Positions 17,397-26,650 are shown, numbered from the stretch's first letter. The stretch: DNA of 64,000 nt from Candidatus Gastranaerophilales bacterium (GCA_944326565.1 CALVEL010000001.1:248001-312000), one strand, 5' to 3'. Numbers and translations are program-made. The notes: generated by a model from the sequence alone, not told the origin.

Positions 17397-17939
17397 ATGA
17401 AAATTAATAGTAATTATCAAAACAATTATAAAAATAAAACATGTTTTACTGCGCAAATAAAAGGTCCTGCAGTTTTATCCGCAATAAAAAAAGCAAAAGA
17501 ATTTTCAGAACTTGGAGAAATTCGAGAAGTTATAGAAAATGTCAAAAATATAGGAGATCTTGCAACTGAAATATATTTGGAAAATTCCGGTCTGGTCAAA
17601 GTATCAAATAAAAAGTTTAACAAAGTAGTAGATACATTTAACTATAGGCTCAATGAAAATTTGGAAAATCCTTATTTGGAGATGTTAAAAAGTTTCAATA
17701 CGATGAATAAAATTTTAAAATGTGAAGTGGGGCTGTTGGAAAATATTTTTTCACATAGTAAAAATAAAAAAAGCATTTATGATTTATACAGCACTTATAA
17801 TCTTTCAAGTATGACAAAAATTGCATTGGATAATGTTGCATCAAAATCCGGTATAATTGAATCAAAGACACAGAACAATAAATTTAAGGACATAGAAGTT
17901 TTAAAGAGAATGATGTTTCCTGATTATATAAAAGATTAA
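17397..17939 (+). CDS. Small tagged protein of unknown function, partner of the CheR-like gene
   Basis: 180 residues from ATG 17397. AAGGTG lies seven bases before this codon, but only one base from an alternative ATG at 17391. The start MKINSN...TCFTAQIKG resembles the leader of the upstream methyltransferase. The rest is mainly charged helices with no membrane segment and no motif I recognise. The close spacing says the two genes are co-transcribed, so it may be the substrate, chaperone or co-effector of the methyltransferase; that is inference only. Confidence 0.65.
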   Translation: MKINSNYQNNYKNKTCFTAQIKGPAVLSAIKKAKEFSELGEIREVIENVKNIGDLATEIYLENSGLVKVSNKKFNKVVDTFNYRLNENLENPYLEMLKSFNTMNKILKCEVGLLENIFSHSKNKKSIYDLYSTYNLSSMTKIALDNVASKSGIIESKTQNNKFKDIEVLKRMMFPDYIKD

Positions 17940-18083
17940 TGATAATTATATAGATTTGTTTATTAAAAAATAAATTTCTACTATACAAAAACAGATTTGC
18001 ATGATAAGATATTGACAGATGTAGTAGGTAAATATTTTTGGATATATATGCAATAAAATTCATTTAATATTAAATTAGTGAAA

Positions 18084-18108
18084 GCTCGATAGGATATATG
18101 TATCGAGC
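18084..18108 (+). other. Hairpin upstream of RNase Y
   Basis: GCTCGATA (18084-18091) pairs with TATCGAGC (18101-18108) around a nine-base loop. No T run follows, so it is not a standard terminator. It sits 48 bases before the rny start, probably in the 5' leader, where it could affect stability or be an RNase Y target. Confidence 0.45.
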
Positions 18109-18155
18109 GTTGCGTGTATTATTGAAAAATAGAAAAGGATAAGGTAAAAAACTTC

Positions 18156-19676
18156 ATGGATTTTTTATTGATTATCGCGATTATTGTGGTAATAGCATTA
18201 GTCGCTGTGCTGATTATTCAGCAAAACAAAGTTAAGTCCGTTTTGAATGACATTGAAAAAGACAAAAATGCACTAGAAGAGAAAGAAAAAATTCTTTTAA
18301 AAGAGGCAAAAATCAAAGCAATCGAAGAACTTCAAAATGACAGAGAAAAATTAAACGAAGAAGAAAGAGAACGCAGACAAGAAATTGCAAGATTAGAGAC
18401 AAAACTTGCTAAAAGAGAAGATGTTCTTGAAGATAAAATTCAAGAATATACAGAAAAAGAAATTCAAGTACAAAAGAAGATAGATGAGCTTTTGGATAAA
18501 GAGGATTATCTTGCTGAGATAGTTCAAAAACAAACAACGGAACTAGAGCGAATTGCAGGCATGAGTGCAGAAGAAGCAAAAAACATGCTTCTTGAACAAT
18601 TGAAACATGATTTGGCTCAGGAGCAAATGCAATTAATAAGAGAAAATGAAGCAAAAATTAAAGAGTCAGCATTAGAAAAATCAAAAGAAATTTTATCAAC
18701 GACAATGCAAAGATGTATGATAGAGCAGGTTGTAGAAACAACCGTATCTGTAGTTGCATTGCCTAATGATGAAATGAAAGGCCGCATAATCGGTCGTGAA
18801 GGTAGAAATATAAGAGCGTTAGAGACATTGACAGGTGTTGATTTAATAATTGATGATACGCCTGAAGCTGTTGTATTATCAAGTTTTGACCCTGTAAGAA
18901 GAGAAATTGCAAAACTAGCTTTGGAAAAACTGATTGTAGACGGCAGGATTCACCCTGTAAGAATTGAAGAAATGGTTGAAAAAGCCAGAGAAGAAATAGA
19001 AAAGAAAATTTGGACAGAAGGTGAAAACGCAGCTTTAGAGATGGGAGTTATGGGCTTAAATAAGGAACTCATAAAAACCCTTGGTCGTCTTTATTACAGA
19101 ACAAGTTATGGTCAAAATGTTCTGAAACATTCTCTTGAAGTCGGTCATATAGCAGGCATGCTTGCAGCTGAACTCGGAGCGAATGAATTGATAGCAAAAA
19201 GAGCAGGATTGTTGCATGATATAGGAAAAGCTGTTGACCAGACTCAAGAAGGTACACATATTCAACTTGGTGTCGAGTTAGCTGCAAGATATGGTGAACG
19301 TCCTGAAGTTATTCATGCAATAGAGGCTCACCATGATGATGTTGTTGCAAATACAATAGAGGCAGTATTAGTAAAAGTTGCCGATGCAATTTCAGCAGGA
19401 CGCCCAGGCGCAAGACGTGATACTTTAGAAATTTACATTAAACGTCTTCAAAAAATTGAAGAAATAGTAAACAGCTACGAAGGTATAAAACAATCATTTG
19501 CCGTACAAGCAGGTCGTGAGGTAAGAATTATTGTGGAAGCTGAAAAATTTGATGATTTAGCTTCACAAAAACTTGCAAGAGATGTTGCAAAGCGGATAGA
19601 AGATGAACTCGATTATCCGGGACAAATAAGAGTAACAGTTGTGAGAGAATTCAGAACAACTGAAATTGCAAAATAA
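18156..19676 (+). CDS. rny: Ribonuclease Y
   Basis: 506 residues, normal for RNase Y. The N-terminal helix (residues ~2-23) anchors it in the membrane. A long charged coiled coil (~residues 30-190) follows. A KH domain has [15 protein letters not shown], and the HD domain contains [10 protein letters not shown] and [10 protein letters not shown], whose His/Asp bind the metal. It is an endonuclease initiating mRNA decay. It is followed by ymdB, the same order as in Bacillus, although this organism looks diderm. ATG at 18156 follows a weak AAGG. Confidence 0.95.
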   Translation: MDFLLIIAIIVVIALVAVLIIQQNKVKSVLNDIEKDKNALEEKEKILLKEAKIKAIEELQNDREKLNEEERERRQEIARLETKLAKREDVLEDKIQEYTEKEIQVQKKIDELLDKEDYLAEIVQKQTTELERIAGMSAEEAKNMLLEQLKHDLAQEQMQLIRENEAKIKESALEKSKEILSTTMQRCMIEQVVETTVSVVALPNDEMKGRIIGREGRNIRALETLTGVDLIIDDTPEAVVLSSFDPVRREIAKLALEKLIVDGRIHPVRIEEMVEKAREEIEKKIWTEGENAALEMGVMGLNKELIKTLGRLYYRTSYGQNVLKHSLEVGHIAGMLAAELGANELIAKRAGLLHDIGKAVDQTQEGTHIQLGVELAARYGERPEVIHAIEAHHDDVVANTIEAVLVKVADAISAGRPGARRDTLEIYIKRLQKIEEIVNSYEGIKQSFAVQAGREVRIIVEAEKFDDLASQKLARDVAKRIEDELDYPGQIRVTVVREFRTTEIAK

Positions 19677-19685
19677 ATTAAAAAC

Positions 19686-19727
19686 ATTGGAAAAACTTTC
19701 GGAAATCAAAACGGGAGTTTTTCCAAT
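19686..19727 (+). other. Hairpin between rny and ymdB
   Basis: A 12-bp perfect stem (ATTGGAAAAACT with AGTTTTTCCAAT) and an 18-base loop. It is not followed by a T run, so it is more likely an mRNA processing/stability element or weak attenuator than a full terminator. Confidence 0.55.
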
Positions 19728-19748
19728 ATATAATTCTAAAGGTAAAAA

Positions 19749-20579
19749 ATGTCAGGTGATGATAAAAATATAAAAGTTTTATTTTTCGGCGATATAGTAG
19801 GCAAGCCGGGACGGAATGCCGTAAAGAGTTTTATGGGAAATTTATCACAAGAAGAAAAACCTGATTTTGCAATTGCAAATGTAGAAAATGCCTCTCATGG
19901 TTTCGGACTCACTGAAAAAAATTATAATGACTTGTCGTCATATGGAATTGATTGTATGACATCAGGTAATCATATTTGGGACAAAAAAGATATTTTTAAC
20001 TATATAGATACAGCTGAAAAACTTTTGCGTCCGTTGAATTATCCAGAATGTGTTCAAGGGGTAGGAAGCAGAATTTTTGATTGCGGTGAGTACAAAATCG
20101 GTGTAATAAATCTTTTGGGACGGGTTTTTATGAATCTTGTCGATGATCCATTTAAAATTGCAGAAAAAGAGATTATTAAAATAAAAGAAATTACACCGAT
20201 TATAATAGTTGATTTTCATGCTGAAGCTACAGCAGAGAAAATATGTTTAGCAAAATTTTGTTCGGAATTGGGAGTAAGTGCGTTTTTCGGTACTCATACC
20301 CATGTCCAGACCTCGGATGAAAAGATTTTAAATAATAGAACAGGATATATAACAGATGCCGGTTTCTGCGGTACGATTGATTCGGTTATAGGTATGGAGT
20401 ATACAACCTCACTAAACCGATTTTTGAAAGGTATTCCTGAACGTTACGATGTTGCTGAAGGCGGTACAATGCAAGTTAATGCTGTACAAATTGAAATTAA
20501 TCCTCTTACAGGGGCTTCAGTATCAATTAAAAGAATTTTAAGTAGTATAGATAAAAAAGAAGAGGATGAAAGTCAATGA
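19749..20579 (+). CDS. ymdB: YmdB-family metallophosphoesterase
   Basis: 276 residues. The two-metal phosphoesterase residues are seen in LFFGDIVGKPGRNAV, IANVENASHGFGLTEKNY, TSGNHIWDKKDI, VDFHAEATAEK and GTHTHVQTSD. In Bacillus, YmdB hydrolyses 2',3'-cAMP and affects RNA levels and biofilm development, and is encoded beside rny, as here. Its stop overlaps the ATG of the next PHP-domain gene by four bases. The assignment to this family is firm; the physiological role here is inferred from Bacillus. Confidence 0.93.
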   Translation: MSGDDKNIKVLFFGDIVGKPGRNAVKSFMGNLSQEEKPDFAIANVENASHGFGLTEKNYNDLSSYGIDCMTSGNHIWDKKDIFNYIDTAEKLLRPLNYPECVQGVGSRIFDCGEYKIGVINLLGRVFMNLVDDPFKIAEKEIIKIKEITPIIIVDFHAEATAEKICLAKFCSELGVSAFFGTHTHVQTSDEKILNNRTGYITDAGFCGTIDSVIGMEYTTSLNRFLKGIPERYDVAEGGTMQVNAVQIEINPLTGASVSIKRILSSIDKKEEDESQ

Positions 20580-21430
20580 AAAGCGATTTGCATATTCATA
20601 CATATTATTCGGACGGTGTATTCAGTCCTGAAAAAATCGTTGACACTGCGCTTGATGTCGGTCTTGAAGTAATTGCTTTGACAGATCATGACAATGTGCT
20701 TTCTTATGATGTTGCGAAAAAACATTTAAAAGAAATAGATAAAGAAGATAAATTGGAAATTATACAAGGTGTTGAGATTAATACTTTGTATAAAAATTAT
20801 GAAGTACATATACTAGGTTACTTTTTTGATGAGAACCACAGTGATTTTAAAAAGCTATTGAAAATGCAACAAGATGCTCGTGTTAAACAGACACATGAAA
20901 TTATTTCATTGTTAGCTAAAAAAGAAGGTATAAAAATTAAATATGAGGATATTGTAAAACAAGTAGCCCCAGGAGGAAGTATAGGACGTCCTCATATAGC
21001 AAAAGCTATTACAAATGCAGGAGGAACTTCTAGTGTAATTGAGGCTTATGCAAAATATATTCACGATGACAGTCCTGTATATGTACCAAGAAAAACAGTT
21101 TCACCTCAAGATGCTGTCGAAATAATCTATGATGCAGGAGGAATTCCAGTAATTGCACATCCACATGATTTGGATATAGCAGAGACGCTTATAAAAGAAT
21201 TAATGAATTACGGCTTGCGTGGTATTGAGGCATACCACAGAAAACATTCTCCAGCTTGTGTAGAATACTTTTCATCAATGGCTGAAGAGTTGGGACTGAT
21301 AGTTACTGGCGGATCTGATTTTCATGCACCTAATATCATTAATGGGCAGATTATTCTAGGTAAAAACTTTGTTCCAGAATGGGTATATGAAAAACTTATA
21401 AAAGAAAAAAAATTAATAGATTTAGCTTAA
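20576..21430 (+). CDS. PHP-domain phosphoesterase, RNase AM/YciV-like
   Basis: 284 residues. The polymerase-histidinol-phosphatase metal motifs are all present: HIHTYYSDG near the start, LTDHDN, GVEIN, the inserted helical part with GRPHIAKA, VIAHPHDLD and TGGSDFH. The layout matches YciV/TrpH proteins, which remove 5' nucleotides from small RNAs or hydrolyse nucleoside 3',5'-bisphosphate. It overlaps ymdB by four bases, making a probable rny-ymdB-PHP RNA-turnover unit. Substrate is inferred from the family. Confidence 0.85.
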   Translation: MKSDLHIHTYYSDGVFSPEKIVDTALDVGLEVIALTDHDNVLSYDVAKKHLKEIDKEDKLEIIQGVEINTLYKNYEVHILGYFFDENHSDFKKLLKMQQDARVKQTHEIISLLAKKEGIKIKYEDIVKQVAPGGSIGRPHIAKAITNAGGTSSVIEAYAKYIHDDSPVYVPRKTVSPQDAVEIIYDAGGIPVIAHPHDLDIAETLIKELMNYGLRGIEAYHRKHSPACVEYFSSMAEELGLIVTGGSDFHAPNIINGQIILGKNFVPEWVYEKLIKEKKLIDLA

Positions 21431-21464
21431 TTAAAATTTTTTCAAAATAACTAAAAAGGAGTTT

Positions 21465-22100
21465 ATGGCGAAAAAAAATTATTTAAAAATAGAATACACA
21501 TTAACAATACTAATCATAGCAGTAATAGTTATGATTATAGTTCCTTTTGATTTTGAAAGTAATGCACAGGCTGATTTTATATCCCGCTGGCAGGATAAGT
21601 ATTCCAGACTTGAATATATGTTTAATGTTATAAATGTTCATGAAAAAGATGAAATTATAAAAAGTTTCAAACATGCTAATACTAAAGAGGAACGAGAAAA
21701 TATTATAATTGGTCTAATACAACCTTATTTTAGAATTCGAAAAGAGAAACTTCCAAAGCGTTACCAAGTAAAATTTATGAATAAAATCAAAGTTCCAAAA
21801 TCAAGCAAATATTATTTTGAAGATACTTATACAAGTGAAAATGGAATGATTGTAGGAATAAAAAATTTGGATACTAAAAGCCCTGATGAGCCGATGTTTA
21901 TAATGATGTTTGATATAAATGGAATTCTACAGCCAAATACTTGGGGGAAAGATATTTATGGTGTGAATATTTATGAGCATGGATTAGAGGCATTCGGACA
22001 AAATATGTCTATAAAAGAGTTAGAAATGGATTGTTCTATATTGGGAACAGGATTGGGGTGCTCATATTATTATAAAATTGGCGGAGGATTCAATGATTAG
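21465..22100 (+). CDS. Single-TM exported protein with a pilin-like C-terminal motif
   Basis: 211 residues. One N-terminal membrane helix (about residues 11-28, TILIIAVIVMIIVPFDF) is followed by a long extracytoplasmic domain. Unlike a type IV prepilin, it lacks the G/A-x-T-x-x-E cleavage site. Its C-terminal half has FDINGILQPNTWGKDIYGV, which matches the DVNSFSRGPNQIGRDVFMV segment of the true prepilin at 25826. That motif may be a shared calcium- or assembly-related loop. It overlaps the LOG gene by eight bases. Function unknown; a pseudopilin-related role is my inference. Confidence 0.6.
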   Translation: MAKKNYLKIEYTLTILIIAVIVMIIVPFDFESNAQADFISRWQDKYSRLEYMFNVINVHEKDEIIKSFKHANTKEERENIIIGLIQPYFRIRKEKLPKRYQVKFMNKIKVPKSSKYYFEDTYTSENGMIVGIKNLDTKSPDEPMFIMMFDINGILQPNTWGKDIYGVNIYEHGLEAFGQNMSIKELEMDCSILGTGLGCSYYYKIGGGFND

Positions 22101-22680
22101 CAAAGTATGTATATTTGCAAGCTCAAGTAATAAAGTTGATGGAAGTTATATGAATGCAGCAAAAGAATTGGGTGAAAAGCTTGCAAAAAATAAATTTGAT
22201 ATTGTCTATGGTGGGAGTTCTTTAGGACTTATGTGGGCTTGCGCAGGTACTGCTAAAGAGTATGGTAGTAAAATATACGGCGTAATGCCCGAAAGACTAT
22301 ATAATATGGGTGTATCAACAGATGAATGTGTTGAATTGACAGTGACAGAATGTATGCGTACCAGAAAAGCTAAGATGGATGAAATATCAGATGCAGTAAT
22401 TGCACTTCCTGGTGGTTTTGGTACTTTGGAGGAACTATTTGAAATGATAGTCCAAAAACAGTTGGGATATAATAATAAACCTATTATCATTTTAAATACT
22501 AACGGTTTCTATGATAAGTTAATTGAATTTTTTGACGTAATTATAAAGCAAAATTTTGGAAAAGGAAATCATCGCGAAATATATTTTGTAGCTGAAACTC
22601 CAGATGAGGTTATTCAATATTTGCATGATTATAAAGAAGAATTTATACCGATTACAAAAGAGGATATTTACGTAAAATAG
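22093..22680 (+). CDS. LOG-family nucleotide phosphoribohydrolase
   Basis: 195 residues from ATG 22093, chosen because GCGGAGG lies just upstream; a TTG at 22078 is weaker. It has the Rossmann-like start VCIFASSSN, the loop VYGGSSLGLM and the family active-site motif PGGFGTLEELFE with a preceding MRTRKAKM arginine pair. LOG proteins cleave nucleoside 5'-monophosphates (including cytokinin nucleotides in plants) to base and ribose-5-phosphate. The bacterial substrate is often unknown, so the reaction is given at family level. Position between the pilin-like and HEAT genes gives no further clue. Confidence 0.88.
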   Translation: MISKVCIFASSSNKVDGSYMNAAKELGEKLAKNKFDIVYGGSSLGLMWACAGTAKEYGSKIYGVMPERLYNMGVSTDECVELTVTECMRTRKAKMDEISDAVIALPGGFGTLEELFEMIVQKQLGYNNKPIIILNTNGFYDKLIEFFDVIIKQNFGKGNHREIYFVAETPDEVIQYLHDYKEEFIPITKEDIYVK

Positions 22681-22687
22681 GTAAGAT

Positions 22688-23371
22688 ATGCAATATATCA
22701 CGATAAAAAAAGAAATACAAAATACAGATGGACAAATACGATTTTTGGTACCAGCTCTTACTTTGAAAAATTCACAAGGTGATACAAAGCAAAAAATAGC
22801 ACATCCATTAGGAAATGACTATCTGGAATTTGATACTTTAGAAGATGCTATTAAATCAATAGAAATTTCCGGATTTAAGTATATTTTACCTGATGGAACA
22901 AAACAAGTTAAATATAATAAAAATTCAAATTCCGATCCTAATACATATGAAGAATTAGTATATAATTCTCTAATAGAAAAAACAAAAGATATTAATTCTT
23001 CTGTTGTTGCAGCAGCGATTGCAGCTTTAGGTGAAATGGCAGAGTTTAAATTGTTGGATGTTTTTATTGAAAAAATGGGTGAGGACAATGAAGCAATCAG
23101 AACAAGTGCAATTAATGCAATATTACCATTAGGAAACCTGGCTACAGAAAAATTATTACAAGCCTTAAAAGATGAAAATTGGGTAAGAAGAAATTCTGCG
23201 CTGATTGCTCTTCAGCGTTTGATTAATCTTGAGAATGTTGATGTCGAAAAACTTTTTTTGCCAATTGTTGAAATGCTAAAAGATAGTAATACAATAGTCA
23301 GAACTTCAGCAATAGTTACTTTAGGGCTTAATTATAAACTGTATAAAAAACAAAAAACTCCGCATAGATAA
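22688..23371 (+). CDS. HEAT-repeat protein
   Basis: 227 residues. The N-terminal ~85 residues form a separate unknown domain. From about residue 95 onwards, helical pairs with the pattern S-S-V-V-A-A-A-I-A-A-L-G-x-M, A-I-R-T-S-A-I-N-A-I-L-P-L-G, W-V-R-R-N-S-A-L-I-A-L and I-V-R-T-S-A-I-V-T-L-G are four HEAT/PBS-lyase-type repeats. HEAT repeats act as protein-binding scaffolds; in cyanobacteria related repeats occur in phycobilin lyases, but no phycobilin gene is here. It is the last gene of the rny-side run and is followed by a terminator. Confidence 0.8.
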   Translation: MQYITIKKEIQNTDGQIRFLVPALTLKNSQGDTKQKIAHPLGNDYLEFDTLEDAIKSIEISGFKYILPDGTKQVKYNKNSNSDPNTYEELVYNSLIEKTKDINSSVVAAAIAALGEMAEFKLLDVFIEKMGEDNEAIRTSAINAILPLGNLATEKLLQALKDENWVRRNSALIALQRLINLENVDVEKLFLPIVEMLKDSNTIVRTSAIVTLGLNYKLYKKQKTPHR

Positions 23372-23384
23372 ACGGAGTTTTTTA
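23352..23384. terminator. Terminator at the end of the HEAT gene, facing apt
   Basis: AAAAAACTCCG pairs with CGGAGTTTTTT around a ten-base loop that contains the HEAT stop codon. Flanking A and T runs let it act in both directions for the convergent apt gene. Confidence 0.88.
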
Positions 23385-23400
23385 TTTTAATTATGTCTTT

Positions 23401-23931
23401 TTAATATTTAAGCATAGATACAACTTTTCCACAGTCTTGAAGTTTTTCTCTTCCATTGAGAGCGCACAACTCAATTAAAAATGCTATTCCGACAAGATTA
23501 GCTCCTGTTTTCTTTACAAGTTTGCATGCAGCTTCAGCTGTTCCGCCAGTAGCCAGAAGATCATCTACAATCAATACATTAGCCCCAGCAGGCAAAGCAT
23601 CTTGATGTATTTCTATTTTGTCTGTGCCATATTCAAGCTCATATTCTTGAGAATAAGTTGCAGCTGGAAGTTTTTTAGGCTTTCTAATCGGTACAAATCC
23701 TGCATTAAGTTTGTATGCCATCGGCATTCCGAATATAAAACCTCTTGATTCAATTCCTGCAACATAATCAATTTTTATATCTTTAAATTGTTCGCAAAGA
23801 TAATCAATCATTATTTTTAAAGTTTCAGGTTCTTTAAGAGCAGTTGTGATATCTCTGAAAATAATCCCTTCTTTTGGAAAATCTTTCACGTCTCGTATTT
23901 TGTCTTTTACAATTGCAATAGTATCTGTCAT
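23401..23931 (-). CDS. apt: Adenine phosphoribosyltransferase
   Basis: 176 residues, standard length. The PRPP-binding motif VLIVDDLLATGGTAEAA and the substrate region GIESRGFIFGMPMA with FVPIRKPKKLP are clear. It salvages adenine to AMP in the cytoplasm. It lies 24 bases downstream of the glycosyltransferase gene on the same strand and might be co-transcribed with it. Confidence 0.95.
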   Translation of the reverse strand: MTDTIAIVKDKIRDVKDFPKEGIIFRDITTALKEPETLKIMIDYLCEQFKDIKIDYVAGIESRGFIFGMPMAYKLNAGFVPIRKPKKLPAATYSQEYELEYGTDKIEIHQDALPAGANVLIVDDLLATGGTAEAACKLVKKTGANLVGIAFLIELCALNGREKLQDCGKVVSMLKY

Positions 23932-23955
23932 TTTATTTATATCTCCTTTTTAGTG

Positions 23956-25293
23956 TTATACCTTTTGTAAATTTTCTTCTTCTATATTTGCCTGTTCTTC
24001 CAAAACCAGTCCATGCGCAGTTTTGCCCCAGTTCATGTCCTTTTTGCAGAATAGAATTTTAAAAGCAATAAATAATACAAGTGGGAACCAGATTATCAAC
24101 AAATAAACTGATGTCTGAATAGCTTCGAACATTGCATCAGGTCTTGGCATGTTATCGTAACGTCTCAGTGCATATCTTGCTGCTAAGAAAAATCCCAATC
24201 CTATTAATGCTCCTATTACGATAGAAGAATAAAGTGTTTGAGTCGGTGCGTCTTTTGCCAGAATTTTGAATAGTCTTATTAAAATCTCCATTATGAACCA
24301 GCCCGGCATAATAAATTCTGATACATAAGCTGTCATATCGAGACTTGCTCTTAAAGACATTTTTTTAGAAAACAAAACTTGATCAAAATATTCAAGATAT
24401 CTTCTTATTGTTCCTTCAAGCCATCTTCTTCTTTGTCTGTATAATGGCCAAAGATAAATAATTCCTTCTTCATATACGATTGCATCTGAACAAAATCTAA
24501 TATCCCAGCCTTTGATATGCAATCTTGTGGACATGTCTAAATCGTCTGTAATTGTATAATTATTCCACCCGCCTATGTCTTCGATTGCTTCACGTTTTAT
24601 TAATTCACCGTTTCCTCTAAGCTCTACAGCGCCTTTTACGGAGTCTCTTGTGACTTGGAAATGTGTATCCATTGTGTATTCATTGTTTTGACATCTTGTA
24701 AGCAAGTTGTAGTCTTTATTTCTTATAACTTTTCTGGCTTGTACAGCTCCGACATCTTTAGGTTCCAGTTCTGGAACTATTTTTTTTAAAAAGTCTTTAT
24801 TAACAGTAGCATCTGCATCAAATACTAAGATTGCATCCCCTTTTGCTATTTTCATTCCATCATTCAATACAGCAGATTTTCCAGGAAATGCATCTTTTTC
24901 CCTTATTAAAGCTGTCACCTTCTCAAAATGGTCTGCAAGTTTTTTTATTACAGAAGCTGTATTATCAGAACTTCTATCATCAATCAATATGACTTCAAAA
25001 TTTTCGTAGTCAAGATTAAGAATATTTGCGACTGTATGTTCAATAACAGATTCCTCATTATGGCATGGAACCATTATTGAAATAAACGGTTTGTAATTTT
25101 CATTGATAATTTTAGGGTGTTTTTGAAGTTGACGTTTTTTTAATTTATAAGCCAAATTCATAAATAATACATATATGGTCATTGCTGTACATAAAAATGC
25201 TAGTCCCCATATAGTATTAAAATAGCTTTGAAATATATAAATAAATATTCCAAGTCCAAAAATAATTATAAACAATACTATTCGTTCTTTCAT
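23956..25293 (-). CDS. Processive family-2 glycosyltransferase, membrane-bound (BcsA/PgaC-like)
   Basis: 445 residues. Two N-terminal membrane helices (residues ~5-45) precede a GT-A domain. Processive-enzyme residues are visible: VPCHNEES, VILIDDRSSDN, VFDADA (D-x-D), ITDDLDMS (T-D-D) and the QRRRW motif in RQRRRWLEG. Two to three C-terminal helices follow. Such proteins polymerise and export glucans or poly-GlcNAc. No cellulose or PNAG partner gene is seen, so the polymer is unknown. Confidence 0.88.
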   Translation of the reverse strand: MKERIVLFIIIFGLGIFIYIFQSYFNTIWGLAFLCTAMTIYVLFMNLAYKLKKRQLQKHPKIINENYKPFISIMVPCHNEESVIEHTVANILNLDYENFEVILIDDRSSDNTASVIKKLADHFEKVTALIREKDAFPGKSAVLNDGMKIAKGDAILVFDADATVNKDFLKKIVPELEPKDVGAVQARKVIRNKDYNLLTRCQNNEYTMDTHFQVTRDSVKGAVELRGNGELIKREAIEDIGGWNNYTITDDLDMSTRLHIKGWDIRFCSDAIVYEEGIIYLWPLYRQRRRWLEGTIRRYLEYFDQVLFSKKMSLRASLDMTAYVSEFIMPGWFIMEILIRLFKILAKDAPTQTLYSSIVIGALIGLGFFLAARYALRRYDNMPRPDAMFEAIQTSVYLLIIWFPLVLFIAFKILFCKKDMNWGKTAHGLVLEEQANIEEENLQKV

Positions 25294-25425
25294 GCGACCC
25301 TCTTAGACAGGATAAATCCTATAATTTATCTACTCCCTAGCTTAATTACATCCAATAATATTGTATCAAAAAAACGATTTATGCACAAAAATTAAGCTTT
25401 TTAATGTAAAAATTCCTTAAAATAC

Positions 25426-25453
25426 TTGCACATATTCGAATTTTGTCTATAAT
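25426..25453 (+). promoter_or_regulatory. Sigma-70-type promoter of the HU gene
   Basis: TTGCAC (25426-25431) and TATAAT (25448-25453) are separated by 16 bases. Start would fall near 25460, giving a short leader with AAGGAG before the HU ATG. Confidence 0.75.
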
Positions 25454-25485
25454 AGAGAATGTACAAAAAGTAAAGGAGTTTGATT

Positions 25486-25764
25486 ATGAACAAAGAAGAG
25501 TTAGTACAAGAAGTTGCAAAAAAAGCTAATGTTACACAAAAAGAAGCTGCAGAAGTAATTACTGCATGGATTGACACAATTCAAAAAACAGTTGCTAAAG
25601 GCAAAAAAGTTACATTAGTTGGTTTTGGTACTTTCGAAGCACGTAAAAGAGCTGCTAGAACTGGTAGAAACCCACAAACTGGTAAAGAATTAAAAATTCC
25701 TGCAAAAACAGTTCCTGCATTTTCAGCTGGTAAAAAATTCAAAACTGTTGTTAACGGAAAATAG
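25486..25764 (+). CDS. hup: HU-family DNA-binding protein
   Basis: 92 residues from ATG 25486, seven bases after AAGGAG; the TTG two codons upstream is less likely. It has the HU signature TLVGFGTFEARKRAARTGRNPQTG and the C-terminal PAFSAGKKFK. HU dimers bend and compact DNA without strong sequence preference. It has its own strong promoter and terminator, consistent with a highly expressed single gene. Confidence 0.96.
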   Translation: MNKEELVQEVAKKANVTQKEAAEVITAWIDTIQKTVAKGKKVTLVGFGTFEARKRAARTGRNPQTGKELKIPAKTVPAFSAGKKFKTVVNGK

Positions 25765-25789
25765 TTTGAGTTTTTTTTAATCAAAAGTT

Positions 25790-25822
25790 TGGCGCCGAGC
25801 ATTTGTTCGGCGCCATTTATTT
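25790..25822. terminator. Terminator between HU and prepilin genes
   Basis: TGGCGCCGA (25790-25798) pairs with TCGGCGCCA (25807-25815), followed by T-rich sequence. It serves hup and probably also the convergent prepilin gene ending at 25826. Confidence 0.85.
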
Positions 25823-25825
25823 ATT

Positions 25826-26650
25826 TTATTTAAGTAAATATTGGGCAGAGCAACATGCACCTGAAATTGCTTGTCCGTTAAGTAAATCGCTAGAGCCAAG
25901 AAATCCTTGTGCGGATGCTAAGCCTTGAGTTTTAGTGCATTTACATTCACCACCATTATTTTGTTTGTTATATGTGCCATCAGCTCCAAGTGGTTTGATC
26001 CAATCTTCAGTTACCATAACCATAAAAACATCTCTGCCTATTTGGTTAGGTCCTCTTGAAAAACTGTTTACATCAACACTTATCCAGCCGGTTGCATATC
26101 CTCCGAAATAAATTACACTGCCATCTTCAAGCAATACTGCTTTATTATCAAAGTCCCAAGGGGTTACTCCTGTTGAATTTTTGCATGAAACAGGGGAATG
26201 TGTTGATTTGCCTGCATCTAACTGTAAACTTCCATAAAATGAATAATATGGGTCACAAATTCCAACCCAACGCCGATTTGATTCTTTGCATTCATTGTTA
26301 GTTTCGTAGGGGGATTTTCCACAGTGGTCTATAACTTTTAAGTGGGATACAAATCTATCAATAAATTCTGGAGAAAGTGTTGTGTAATTTCCCGCAGCCC
26401 ATGTTCCTGGTTTGTTGCATTTTAGTAATGTGGTTTTATCGTCAGTTTTTGTTGAAACACAAATATACCCATCCATTTCAGATTTTACTGCTTGATAAAT
26501 ATTTGCTATTTCGCTATATTTTTTTTTCCACATTGCAATATGTTGTAAGTCTTGCATTTTTCCGATTAAAGCAGGCAATGTCATTGCCATTACTACACCT
26601 ATAATGCCCATAGTTATTAAAACTTCTGCAAGTGTAAGTGCCTTTTTCAT
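25826..26650 (-). CDS. Type IV prepilin-like protein
   Basis: 274 residues. The N-terminus MKKALTLAEVLITMGIIGVV is a class III prepilin signal: cleavage after Ala4, Glu at +5, then a hydrophobic helix. The globular part has many Cys (for example GECKCT and GACC near the end), suggesting disulfides outside the cytoplasm. It contains DVNSFSRGPNQIGRDVFMV near the C-terminus. Such proteins are processed by a prepilin peptidase and built into type IV pili or type II pseudopili. AGGAGG precedes the ATG. No assembly gene lies next to it, so it may be a minor pilin. Confidence 0.85.
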   Translation of the reverse strand: MKKALTLAEVLITMGIIGVVMAMTLPALIGKMQDLQHIAMWKKKYSEIANIYQAVKSEMDGYICVSTKTDDKTTLLKCNKPGTWAAGNYTTLSPEFIDRFVSHLKVIDHCGKSPYETNNECKESNRRWVGICDPYYSFYGSLQLDAGKSTHSPVSCKNSTGVTPWDFDNKAVLLEDGSVIYFGGYATGWISVDVNSFSRGPNQIGRDVFMVMVTEDWIKPLGADGTYNKQNNGGECKCTKTQGLASAQGFLGSSDLLNGQAISGACCSAQYLLK

